Source: Engraulis encrasicolus
Lineage: Eukaryota; Chordata; Actinopteri; Clupeiformes; Engraulidae
Assembly: GCF_034702125.1 (NCBI RefSeq)
Contig: NC_085869.1
Span: 18,859,677-18,923,676 of the forward strand
Direction of reading: 5' to 3'
Length of the DNA stretch: 64,000 bases
Part shown: positions 1 to 9,512 of the stretch, one piece after another
How positions within the stretch are numbered: position 1 is the stretch's first letter
Layout of the letters: every line of letters begins with the position of its first letter
The notes under the pieces: model-generated
Databases searched by the model: none
What the model was told of the DNA's origin: nothing
The model's input: the letters and a program-made list of their open reading frames with translations, nothing else
Position numbers and translations under genes: made by a program

Positions 1-56
1 TTAGTAGTAATGACAAGGTTATTATTAATATCAGTTATGCATTTTCTGGCCTTTAG

Positions 57-162
57 AAAACTCCTCTTTGGCCTCTCTGAGAACATCACAGAGAAAGAGC
101 TCGGAAGCATGAAGTTTTTGCTCATGAAATCTCTGCCCCGCAAGAAACTGCAAGACGACATG
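57..162 (+). CDS. casp8: casp8 exon: first half of DED2
   Basis: The acceptor follows tggcctttag and the donor is gtaag at 163. One leading base completes a codon, then 35 codons read KLLFGLSENITEKELGSMKF and onward to LQDDM, ending in phase 0. The FGLSE..EL..MKFLL pattern is typical of the second death-effector domain of caspase-8. Confidence 0.85.
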
Positions 163-3100
163 GTAAGACTTTCATCATAATTCAAAGTCATCATTATCAG
201 GGCCGGATTAAGATGGCCCAGGGCCCCTAGGCTACAGGTTACTGGGTGGCCCCATGGAAAGGCAAATTCTGCGACAAATTTACATAGACGGTGTCATAAC
301 ACTGTCTCTCAACACGAGAGACGATTTTTTTTGGTCAATATTGCATCTTGTCACAATTCTGCAATTTTTCACTTTTGGCCAATCAGGCAGCTGGGCTGAG
401 CTAGGCTGCAGCCATATCTAGCCTGTGCGTTAATCCGGCCCTGATCATTATGGTTGGCGTCATGTGTGAGATATGTATGCAATGTATGTTTGTATGTAAA
501 GTGGGCAGCCATGGCCTAGTCGTTACAGAGTTGGTCTTTCAATCAAGGGGTTGCCGGTTCAAATCCCCCCCTGACTTCTCCCTACATCTCCATCCATGGC
601 TGAAGTGCCCTTGAGCAAGGCATCTAACCCCACATTGCTTCAGGGACTGTAACCAATACCCTGTAAGTTGCTTTGAATAAAATGAAAGCGTCAGCTAAGT
701 TGCGATGTAATGTAATGTAATATGTGTAGCACCATCTACGACAGCTCCCCTAGGATTTGTTTCACAGATCATTATGTAAACAGCCATTGCTCTGCTTTTA
801 CAAATGTTGACCCTAACACAATCACTGCAATACTGATATGAACCCAATCATTACTTTGAGAACCAGGCATGATCTACACTGGTTATGATCCAATCCACTG
901 TGCTATCTACGTATGTCCAATAAGAATAAAGTGCATCATGGAATCATTCGACTATCACCCATCATTATTAACCCATTTGCAAGGAGCCTATGTTATAACC
1001 TTACTATCGCCAAAATTCCAACGGCCAAATCTTAATCTCAGTCTTAATCTTAATCTGGCTCTTGGCGATGTAATAGCAATGTTGTTATGATGTAGTTGAA
1101 TCTTTTCAGCAATGAGTGAACAAGCCCGACAGCTGCACAAAGAGGCTACTACCAATGTCAATGACAGGCTCAATAGGGTAGGCTATTAGTGCAGATGGGG
1201 TCGCTGGCGGGCCTATTCATATTTGCTGAAAATGCTCAACTACATCGTAACAACATTGCTATGACAATGCAAAGAGTCTTAAGAAAAAGATGAAGACACA
1301 GCCATTACAATTGTGGTGACAGTATGGTTATAACATGGGCTCTGCGCTAAGGGGCTACAGGGGCACGCTATGCGGACTAAATTAAACCGAAGGATTCCTA
1401 AGGTGAAACAGAGCAAAACACTTGGCCTTACACATTTTCTTACATTACTGCAAGCAATATTGTTTGTGTGTGTGCAAGCTGTAGCTCAGTGTGTTTTGCT
1501 GTCCACTTATTTGTTAGAAAGTGGCAATTAACCCCTTAGCGCAGAGCCTATGTTATAACCTTACTATCAGAAAAAATGTAATGGCTATGTCTTAATCTGT
1601 TAATTTAGGCTCTTGCTACTGTCATAGCAACGTTGTTATGATGTAGATGAATATTTTCAGCAACTAGTGAATAGGCCCGCCGTCGAGGCTACTGCTTGTC
1701 TGGTATTTGAATGTAGTATTCTATGTGATAATACTGAATGAAAAGGTTTGACATGCCATGCTGGTCTTCTTGTTGCTTGTTCAGACTACTCTTCAGCTTC
1801 TTTTGGAGATGGAGAAAGAGGACAAACTAAGCTGTGAAAACCTGGACACGTTGAGAGACATGCTGAAATCCATTTGCCCTTGCTTAGTGAAACGAATCGA
1901 CAATTTCAAGAGTGACACAAGTAAGTTTGAAGTATTAGCTATTCTATGGAATTATTTTAATGCCAATAAGGGGCAGATGTGCAGCCTAGGACCTTATTCA
2001 AGTTCTTTTGTTTCAGACATGTAAAAGTTTATCTTTTACCTGACATGTTTCGACAGTGGTCACGTGATCCTCTGATGAAGACGGAAGTTTCACCGTCGAA
2101 ACATGTCAGGTAAAAGGTAACAAACTTTTACACGTCTGAAACAAAAGAACTTGAATAGTTAATATAACCTCAAGACATAATGAACGTCATACATCTAGTA
2201 AGTATGAAAAAGATGTCAGTACAGTATGCTAGTTGAAGTTATCACTTTGCAAGTTGCTTTAGATGGTCTACTGATGCAATGTACTGTGGAAGTCGTTTCA
2301 TGAATTGGTTTCAATGGAAAAATCTTCTCTGTTCAAGGTCAAAGACCTACAGGTAATCATGTATCAGGTCAACCATCAACCATCGGTCCAGTGTGTCAAG
2401 AGACTGGAGGGAAAGCGAATGGTGTGTCATACGAGGTAGAACATTACTTCTACTATACATTACTACTACTTGGTGATAGTTACCCAGGTGAAAAAGTAGT
2501 TCAAATTACTATAATAGAAACACAACTGAAGTGTACTTTGCATGTTAAAAGTGCACTCATACTTTTTGTGCTAAGAAAAAGTATGTTTGCAATATGCAAA
2601 CATACAAGTACAAACACTTTAAAGTGTGTACTTAAAATTAGATGTAATGAAGTTGCTCTCAATGAAAGTACACTTGCCCAACCATACTTAAAGTGGACTT
2701 CGAAGATGTTTGGCTTAAGTGTATTTAGAGGAATACACTAATAGTGTTCTAATAGTGAACTTACTAAAAGTGTATTTTGTAATAACATAGCAATTAAACT
2801 TTTTTAAAGTGAACTATGATTATACTTCACCCAAATGTCTTTGAAGTGTGATTTTATAAAGTGTGCTTTAAAGTAAATCACTTTAACATATTGCTATCAT
2901 GCACCATGAGTATACTTCGCCCAAATATCTTCAAAGTGTGCTTAGGCGAAGTGCATTTAATGATCATGAACCATCATGCATGTCCCATCATGCAATGCAC
3001 TTCTTGTAGCTAAATTTCTCAAACAGAAAGCCATTTATCTCGAAGGAATATCTTTGGTTTGCATGACAATATTAGTCATTGTTATATTCTGCATTTATTG

Positions 3101-4379
3101 TTGGGGTTTTTAAAATGTAAAGTGGTAGACACAAAAATGACCATGTTCTCACCGTCATGACGATGGTCGCGTAAATGACCTGGTATATATTGGCTCACAC
3201 TTTCTGTTAATCTATAGTGTTAGGTGAGAAAGAAGTAGGTGACAAAACAAAGGATGGTGGTTGATGGTAAGTGTCTATGCACAGGAAGGAGTAACAGTGA
3301 TCTCTGTATCTGAAAACTCTGTTGAACTGTACTGACTGTAAGTGTCAGTTGCACTACGCATGCATGTCACTAATGTGTCCTGTGGCTTTGTTCAATGTAC
3401 AACTGAGACACATTGTGGACTATAGTATTGCATTTATGTTACTTTATGTACTTGGGAGTATACTGTAATGTACTTAATATGATATACTTTTTACAGACTT
3501 AAAATGTTTCAATATAGTCCAAAGAAGCATGAAATTAATATACTTTTATTGAACTTCAAGTTACAATAAAATGTCATGGAAGTGTACTCCTCACACATTT
3601 ACACGTATGCCATAGGAATGCATGAAAAGCGTGTTTGGAGCGTAATTTCAAAAATAGGCTTGAAGTGCACTTAAAACTGTCCAAAAGCGGTGCCAATTTA
3701 GCATACCCAGTGTGCTGCAAGTGTGCTGAAGTACTGTGTTGGTAGTGCTCCAGCACACTGATGAAGCGCACCTTACATCGCCGAAAATAGTACACTTTGT
3801 GCTAAGTATAGTCATCAAAAGTACACTTTAAGTATATGTGTTTTTCACCTGGGCTATCAAGCTAACAAATACCTTGTCATTGTTGTCTTTAGGTGTCTAG
3901 TACTGAACATCCTGCTGAACTGTCAGGTTGGTTTTATTTTAGTGTTGTTTACACAACTTTTGTTCTCCCTGTCATGATTTCTGTCTGTCTAAGTGAGTGA
4001 CTTCCATTCTTTCAGAGACGTCCATCTCAGAGTCCCACCACAGTGTCCCCACAAGTGACCTAGAAAATATGAGTATTCAAAGCAGCCTGGTTGACGATGA
4101 TGACGGTAATAGCATTTAATTGTGTAAATGTTTATGGCTCTCATGACCTGCTGTAGCACAGTAATACAGTTTAAACACTTTATATTTTTCTCTACCTGGA
4201 CATCTTCACTTCAGTACGGAGCCACAACTTGGACTACTCGTCGTTGCCTGGAGCCAGTAATCTGAAAGATGAGCAGTCACCTCTCAGTTCGTCACCACTT
4301 GCTGAAATGGTGAGGCGTTATGTGCTATGAGGTGAACTGAAATCACATTGTTGGAATTATTTATGTTGTCAGTCCCACA

Positions 4380-4462
<83 letters not shown>

Positions 4463-7400
4463 GTGTTTCAGGACCTGCCAAAATATGACATGAAGGGAGA
4501 CAAGAGAGGCGTGTGTTTGATCATCAACAATCACAACTTTTCACGGTCTGTGAAGAAGCTAGGCAACCGAGATGGAACAGAATGTGATGAACGTAAGTGA
4601 AAATGCCGAAAATAAATAAAACCAAAGATAAAGTGAGATGACAAACGTTTCGGGTCTAGCCCATTGTCAGTGCTCCAAAATGTTGGGAACACTGACAATG
4701 GCCTAGACCCGAAACGTTTGTTACCCCTCTTTATCTTTGGCTTTCTTTATTAACTCACACTCATGAAATGCCTCTGTATTGTTGAAAGCTACAATCAAAC
4801 AGATCACTCTTTCTTTCAGTGACCTGCCACTAACAGAACTGGTGCCTTATTGTCTTTGACACACCTCATCGAGACATTGGAAATGCTCAAAACTCATTGG
4901 TCCGTTATCTCGACTAAATTTGAAATGTTTTAGACAGTGCCTGGGCAGAATAATTTGAGAATCGACACTTGTATGCATTGTATGATAGTATGGGTGTGCC
5001 CAGACCAATAGATTTGTAAAAGCCAGTAGACAGTAATAGCCTATTTTATACTACACAAGTCTTAACCTGATTTACATCATCTGGCTGCGTTCAGCAACTA
5101 CACATGGGGGTGTTCCCTTCCCTCCCACAACTGGAACGGCATACCAGAGGGCAAGAGTCAGGTAACACAAGTCTATCTCAATGAAAGAAACTTATCTCCT
5201 CAGTTTAGAAGGAGGAAAACTTTCGTTGAGAGAGAGAGAGAGAGAGAGAGATGCTTCCTATAAAGGTAGCTTCTCTCAATAGTTGAATCCATAAAAACAA
5301 AGTATGCCTCCTCATATACATGGGTTCTAGATTTTTGTTTTCTCCTAACTGCGCGAAACTAGCTGCGCACAACTCAACCTCTGATTGTTGGAAACCACTG
5401 TTGGTCAAAAAATTAGCTCAGGTGATTGGCTGCCAGTGTCTTGCCCCTCCTCACAACACCATGTTTACAAACAAAAAAACCCATCTATACTTCCATGAAC
5501 ATACAGAAACTGGCTGTGGTTGTACACACTAACTAACGCTGTGAATTATAATGAAACTGCATGTCATACTGGCGTTGCCTGTGATGCAACATTGAATTTT
5601 AGTGTGTCTATTCACAGTTCCCCCTGGTTGAGCAAACCCTGGAGCCAATGCAAAGCAAATGCTCTGTACAGTATGAATCAACTACTGATTGGTTGTTGCT
5701 CTTTCCAGTAGTAAAAAAAAGAGGCGTCTGAAAGATTTATGTTCATCCTGCTTCCGAGAACGTCCTCTCTATAGGTGGTTTACCTGCCCAAACTCAGTCT
5801 CTTACAGGGCTGGTCTGGGGGAGACATAGGGATCCCTCATTATAAAAAGGCGCAGAACTGACTCACCAGTGGGCTCCGCACCCTCGTGGACCCCTATTTT
5901 CAGAAAAAAGAAAAAAAAAAAAAATATATATATATATATATTTTTTTTACTTTTCTGAAAATAGGGGCCCACGAGGGTGCAGGGCCCACTGGGAAATGGC
6001 AGCTATGCCAGATGGCCAGTCCAGCCCTGGTCTGTTATCTAGGTGTGACAGCCAGGCTATTGCATCGTATTGCATCGTATTGTGACGTGTACATTTTGCT
6101 GTCACAGGCTCTTAAAATTGAGTAAATTCATGCTTTCAAAATTGTCAATGTTTTATGTCTATGGTGTGACTGTCACAAGCCTGGTTCTCCATATTAAAAC
6201 ATTTAAAAAAAAATAATCAAAGCTCAGTCATTTGTCTAAATAACCCTGGCATGTTTTTCAAGGTGTCTATTTTAGCAAGTGGCAATGCTTAATTTTTTTC
6301 CTGTTTTTCTGAGACCGTGTGGACTCATTTAACTTTGTCACAGAAAACAATATCCTGTGGTGTGACATCACATTTTTGGATAATTCTGTGGATAATTATC
6401 TATTGCTGAAGCTCCAGCTGTACTTAAATTGTGACTTTAGACCTTTAAGAAGCCAATGGCAAGGATGGATTTTAGTTTTTTTCTCTCAGAGTTCTTCAAT
6501 CACTCAATTACGTTTTGCTACCACAAGATGTATTAGTTTTGTAGTCCTTTGGTGTGACAGCCATCAAATGCATTTTGACAATACTGTATATTTTTTTTTA
6601 CTTTTTTTCTTATGTTGATGTATGCAAATGCATCTTACTAAAGGTGAAATTTTATTTCAGTCGGCAACGACATGGCTTTAAATTAACTCAAAAGCTCAAA
6701 AGTCCTATGGTGTGATGGTAAAAGTCCTATGGTGTGACACTTTGGAGTATCACACCAAAGGACAAACAGGTCACACCAATGGACTAGATATCTGAGAAAT
6801 AGCTTTTAAATCAACTGGTAGTACATTTTTTGTTTGTTTTGTTGTTTGACTAGATACATATTGTGTATTCAAATTCCTTATTCCTTTATTGGCCATTGGA
6901 ATTTATACTTTGATGCATTGTTGATGAATATTTGCTGTTGATTTTAGATACTGTCAAATGATATAAAATGTCATTAATGGTGCTTTGAAACCATAAAATA
7001 TAACGGTAACAGTGAAGGAAAGATCAGTGAGAGAGTATAGAGGAGTATAGATAAATAAAGCATGCTGTGGAGAGCTCAATATACAGCATAAATGTGCTGT
7101 CCAGCTTGAGATACCAAACAGGCACTGGCCACTACACACTACAGGTTCAATGGTGTGACAGTCTTATGAGCTCTGCAGGTTACATTTAATGACCGCATGG
7201 CTGTCATTAAGTGTTACGATAGGCTGATAATCGACGATTCAAAGACTTATAAGTGTTAAGTGTAGGTCCATATTGACTACAACATTACATTATGATCAAA
7301 AGACAAAATAATCATGTTGATATATTTGTTTCTGGCTCAGTTTTGCATTTCTGTCCTTTAGCGTGACATAAATGTCCTACGGTGTGACATGTTTTAAACG

Positions 7401-8877
7401 CTCAAATATTTGTTTGAGCTAAACAATATGTTTGATAAACACTGAATATTGCATTAGGGAAAAACAAATTATCGTCCCTGAAAAGTTAGTATAAATTCGG
7501 ACAATTTTGAGCATTTAAAAGAAACATATCCCTGTTTTTCCTCGAAGGTTTCTAATAATCTCACCTCTAATGGGAAAAAAAATACTTAAATGGTAATTTC
7601 TCATTAAATTAAGACTTTAAAAAATTGCAATAAATATGAAGAGTGTAACAATGTTCATAAAACTCCATCAAGCCATTTCTACATTACTTAATATATATAT
7701 TTCTTAACGTCACACCAAAGGACATATTTTCAGCAAATGGCTTTATCAACGTAAATAAATAATCAATTAATAGACCAACATTGTGACCACTTGGATTTTT
7801 TTAAAGATTAATTGCTGCACTACGTAGACATATACTTTTTTCCCTCATAAACAATGTTTTGTGAAAAAAAATGTTTTTTGCTGCCTATCTGTCATCTACC
7901 CATACTATAAAAATAAATGTTTTGTGTATGCATCACTGTCTCAGGTGTATTAAAGGACGTATTCACATGGCTGAAGTTTGATGTGGCGATCAAGCGGGAT
8001 TGCAGCAAGCAGGAAATGCTGAAGGTCCTGAAAGACCTGAGCCAGAGGGACCACTCCGCGGCCGACTGCCTGGTGTGCTGTGTCCTGAGCCACGGCCTGG
8101 AGGGCACCGTGTACGGGGTGGACGGGCTGGAGGTCCGGGTGCAGCAGCTCACAGAGCCCTTCGCAGGCAACGGCTGCGCGTCCTTGGTGGGCAAACCTAA
8201 ACTCTTCTTCATCCAGGCGTGCCAAGGCACCAAGGAGCAGCAGACGGTGCCGATACAGTCCGACGGTCCCGTCGCCTGGTCGACCTCTGTGGATGCAGCG
8301 GTGCCTGATCAGCGGTCGTTCGCGCCCTCCATTCCGGACGGCGCAGATTTCCTGCTGGGCATGGCCACCATACCTGAACACGCCTCCTTCAGGGATACGA
8401 AAGATGGCACCTGGTTCATTCAGTCACTGTGCGAGACACTGCGGACTCTGGTGCCCAAGTAAGTATGCCATGGTCTGTTTGTGTACTACTATATTTGAAT
8501 TCAATAGAATAATGCTGAATTTATCAGTTAAAGATACACACTGTTTGTCTACTGACATCACTAAACATCATAGAATTTCTACGTTGTGTCAGTTAAGTGG
8601 AAACTAACCCAAGACTATTGACTCAGGTTCATAATATGTAGACTTCATTGATTCAGGTTCATAATAGACTTTCTCCATTGTCTCTTTTCGTAGGGGGATC
8701 GACTTGTTGTCCATCATGACAGAAGTGAACAATGACGTTAGCAGGAAAGCATATGATCACAGGAAGCAAATGCCACAACCAGTGTACTCTCTACGGAAGA
8801 GAGTGGTTTTCCCCATCCCCAGCAAACCAGCACCTAAAAGTGTCAAGCACAAAACGTTTTTTGCTAAAATGTTTTGA
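57..8877 (+). CDS. casp8: casp8, caspase-8 (5'-partial gene, 7 coding exons visible)
   Basis: Initiator cysteine protease of the death-receptor pathway; it is recruited through death-effector domains (DEDs) and cleaves after Asp. Seven exons join without frame breaks: 57-162, 1785-1920, 4016-4105, 4215-4309, 4472-4592, 7945-8458 and 8694-8877. They give 414 residues plus a stop. Exons 1-2 encode the second DED (KLLFGLSENITEKEL... to ...LVKRIDNF). Exons 3-4 are a Ser/Asp-rich linker. Exons 5-7 are the caspase domain, starting DKRGVCLIINNHNF, with catalytic His in LSHG (codon 8091-8093) and catalytic Cys in QACQG (8220-8222). An inter-subunit linker contains candidate cleavage Asp 8292-8294, and the end resembles caspase-8 (MPQPVYSLRKRVVFP). 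The first DED and the start codon lie left of the window. The neighbour flacc1 supports casp8 over casp10, although a casp10-like paralogue is not fully excluded. The reading frame is intact, so it is probably functional. Confidence 0.88.
198..443. mobile_element. hAT-like non-autonomous DNA element
   Basis: The terminal inverted repeats are CAGGGCCGGATTAA at the left and the same reversed at the right. A perfect 8-bp target duplication, atcattat, lies at 190-197 and 444-451. The 246 bp carry no coding capacity. A related copy is at 11386-11664. Confidence 0.85.
500..722 (+). repeat. tRNA-derived SINE
   Basis: The head carries a box-B-like ggttcaaatcc (about 558-568) and an upstream box-A-like stretch. 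It is followed by the fish SINE body containing tgaagtgcccttgagcaagg and a (tgtaa)n tail. The body is shared with the minus-strand copy at 11698-11940. This is a SINE head and not a functional tRNA. Confidence 0.8.
1205..1685. repeat. Long inverted-repeat element
   Basis: The arm at about 1205-1355 (ggcgggcctattca... to ...gctctgcgctaagggg) is the reverse complement of about 1527-1685. A third half-copy lies at about 980-1130. It is probably a foldback or MITE-type DNA element, and the ends are approximate. Confidence 0.55.
1785..1920 (+). CDS. casp8: casp8 exon: second half of DED2
   Basis: The acceptor is cttgttcag and the donor gtaagt at 1921. It starts in phase 0 (TTLQLLLEMEKEDKL) and runs through LVKRIDNFKSDT, the alpha5-alpha6 end of a DED. 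It leaves one base over, matching the next exon. Confidence 0.85.
1996..2156. repeat. Hairpin (foldback) repeat with CGAAACATGT core
   Basis: The left arm, attcaagttcttttgtttca onward, is inverted at the right end as tgaaacaaaagaacttgaat. The loop is about 30 bp and includes a ctgatgaagac motif. Arms are about 60 bp. It belongs to the loose family of 'gatgaag...cgaaac' hairpins also seen near 4622 and 60923. Confidence 0.7.
2481..3855. mobile_element. Non-autonomous DNA transposon, about 1.37 kb
   Basis: The ends are inverted: acccaggtgaaaaa on the left and tttttcacctgggc on the right. The interior has many short direct and inverted copies of aagtgtacttt-like words, as in sub-terminal transposase-binding repeats. 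No transposase frame is visible. Exact ends and target duplication are not certain. Confidence 0.55.
4016..4105 (+). CDS. casp8: casp8 exon: DED-caspase linker, part 1
   Basis: The acceptor is cattctttcag and the donor gtaat. In phase 1 the join reads K-TSISESHHSVPTSDLENM and onward to SSLVDDDD. This is a low-complexity acidic/Ser linker with little family signal; it is supported mainly by the open frame and splice sites. Confidence 0.7.
4215..4309 (+). CDS. casp8: casp8 exon: DED-caspase linker, part 2
   Basis: The acceptor is cttcacttcag and the donor gtgagg. The join in phase 1 gives VRSHNLDYSSLPGASNLK and onward to SSSPLAEM, ending in phase 0. The linker sequence is poorly conserved. Confidence 0.7.
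4382..4471 (+). promoter_or_regulatory. (TG)n tract forming the polypyrimidine region of a casp8 splice acceptor
   Basis: About 37 TG units run up to gcgtgtgtgtttcag, directly against the exon that begins the caspase domain at 4472. In human CFTR a TG run at the same kind of position controls exon skipping. A similar effect here is inference. The location is seen directly. Confidence 0.7.
4472..4592 (+). CDS. casp8: casp8 exon: start of the caspase p20 domain
   Basis: The exon reads DLPKYDMKGDKRGVCLIINN and onward to GNRDGTECDE, the first strand and helix of the caspase fold. The donor is gtaagt. Its acceptor (tgtgtttcag) is the end of a long (TG)n run, so the polypyrimidine tract is largely TG repeat; see the separate regulatory entry. 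Confidence 0.88.
4622..4740. repeat. Hairpin repeat with CGAAACGTTTG arms
   Basis: Arms of about 45 bp (ccaaagataaag... at the left, ctttatctttgg at the right) enclose gacaaacgtttcgggtctag and its inverse. This is a typical fish foldback element in the casp8 intron. Confidence 0.75.
5805..6029. mobile_element. hAT-like non-autonomous element with internal palindrome
   Basis: Termini are cagggctggtctggg and ...ccagtccagccctg. The flanking target duplication is gtctctta/gtctgtta (7 of 8). An internal palindrome around an A/T stretch (about 5868-5992) pairs the gtgcggagcccact-type arms. Confidence 0.75.
6160..7730. repeat. Cluster of dispersed GGTGTGAC words
   Basis: The word GGTGTGA(C/T), often preceded by tcctatg or tccttt, occurs at about 6163, 6359, 6551, 6709, 6731, 7152 and 7381. 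It is inverted at about 6749, 6770 and 7709. It lies in AT-rich casp8 intron sequence. The pattern is seen directly; the function is unknown. Confidence 0.5.
7945..8458 (+). CDS. casp8: casp8 exon: catalytic core, large subunit end and small subunit
   Basis: The large exon has the acceptor cactgtctcag and the donor gtaagt at 8459. It begins by completing CGT (Arg) and reads VLKDVFTWLKFD. It contains CCVLSHG (catalytic His), FFIQACQG (catalytic Cys), an Asp-containing processing linker (TSVDAAVPDQRS), ADFLLGMAT, and SFRDTKDGTWFIQSLC with the substrate-pocket Arg. It is markedly GC-richer than the surrounding intron. Confidence 0.93.
8694..8877 (+). CDS. casp8: casp8 terminal coding exon
   Basis: After acceptor cttttcgtag one base completes Lys. 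The frame then reads GIDLLSIMTEVNNDVSRK and ends MPQPVYSLRKRVVFPIPSKP... up to TGA at 8875-8877. The RKRVVFP strand matches the C-terminal end of caspase-8. A Lys-rich tail of about 20 residues follows. Confidence 0.9.
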
Positions 8878-9458
8878 TTTTTGCAAGTGGACATCATGTG
8901 TTGGATTGTACAAATGTACTTTTTAATATTTTTTTTAAAAAAAATTAGTTTTTGTAATCTCATAAAGACATAAAAAAGGACCAAAAATGTGTTGTGGTCA
9001 AATGTGTGGGATCGAGCGTGCCTGGGACATTTGAATGCTATTTCCTGGCTGGATGTGTGCTGCTTGTGTCTGCTACAGTGCTGTCAAATTCATTTTGTTG
9101 CAGCTCCCTCTGCTGGTTTTACGAATGTATTTTGAAAATGCCAGAGCTGATAAGATCACTGATGATACTACAACCACTACAGCTACCACTACCACAACTT
9201 GTACTACTATTACTACTACAAATACATTCAAATGCCGGCATCCGTTGTAGTTTATTCAGAGAGGGGAAAGATGAATTTTCCAGTCAGCAGAGGGAATGAA
9301 CAGGAGGGATGTTGTAATATTTGTGTGTAAGTCCATTCTAAGACACCTGTGCACATGGATGCTGATGGCACCAGCCACTGGACAGTGTCGTCATGGAGCC
9401 AGTGTCGTCATGGAGTGGCTCAGCGTTGTGATGGTGGCCGGTCACGGTCAGTCCAGTG
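8878..9458. other. casp8-flacc1 convergent interval
   Basis: This is the 580 bp between the casp8 stop and the inferred flacc1 stop. It should hold both 3' UTRs. It contains a short (act)n-like stretch near 9163-9230. No clear AATAAA lies within the first 500 bp after casp8. Confidence 0.5.
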
Positions 9459-9512
9459 TCATCTGCGCTTTCGATCCTGCTTGGACGTATCATCTTCTTC
9501 AGGATCATAGCT
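9459..9512 (-). CDS. flacc1: flacc1 probable terminal exon
   Basis: On the minus strand an acceptor (ctgccactacag) is followed in phase 0 by SYDPEEDDTSKQDRKRR and a TGA. The phase matches the preceding exon and a charged tail fits the protein. Family support for this short tail is weak. Confidence 0.55.
   Translation of the reverse strand, partial: SYDPEEDDTSKQDRKRR

Noticed and set aside
500..570. Candidate tRNA gene from box A/B-like sequence (also 11.9, 20.6, 29.9 and 37.4 kb)
   Set aside because: No complete cloverleaf; the bodies and tails are those of SINEs.
2367..2434. Possible casp8 exon (QPSTIGPVCQETGGKANGVSYE-type reading)
   Set aside because: Splice sites exist, but its end phase (0) does not fit the next exon (needs 1), so it would break the frame.
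3894..3931. Possible casp8 exon after ttgtctttag
   Set aside because: Both plausible boundaries give lengths (34 or 26 nt) that shift the frame of the following exons.
7950..8381. 143-codon minus-strand frame opposite the casp8 catalytic exon
   Set aside because: Antisense shadow of a GC-rich coding exon; the plus-strand caspase reading is decisive.
57..8877. casp8 as a pseudogene
   Set aside because: All seven exons keep frame and the His and Cys catalytic residues are intact; there is no sign of decay.
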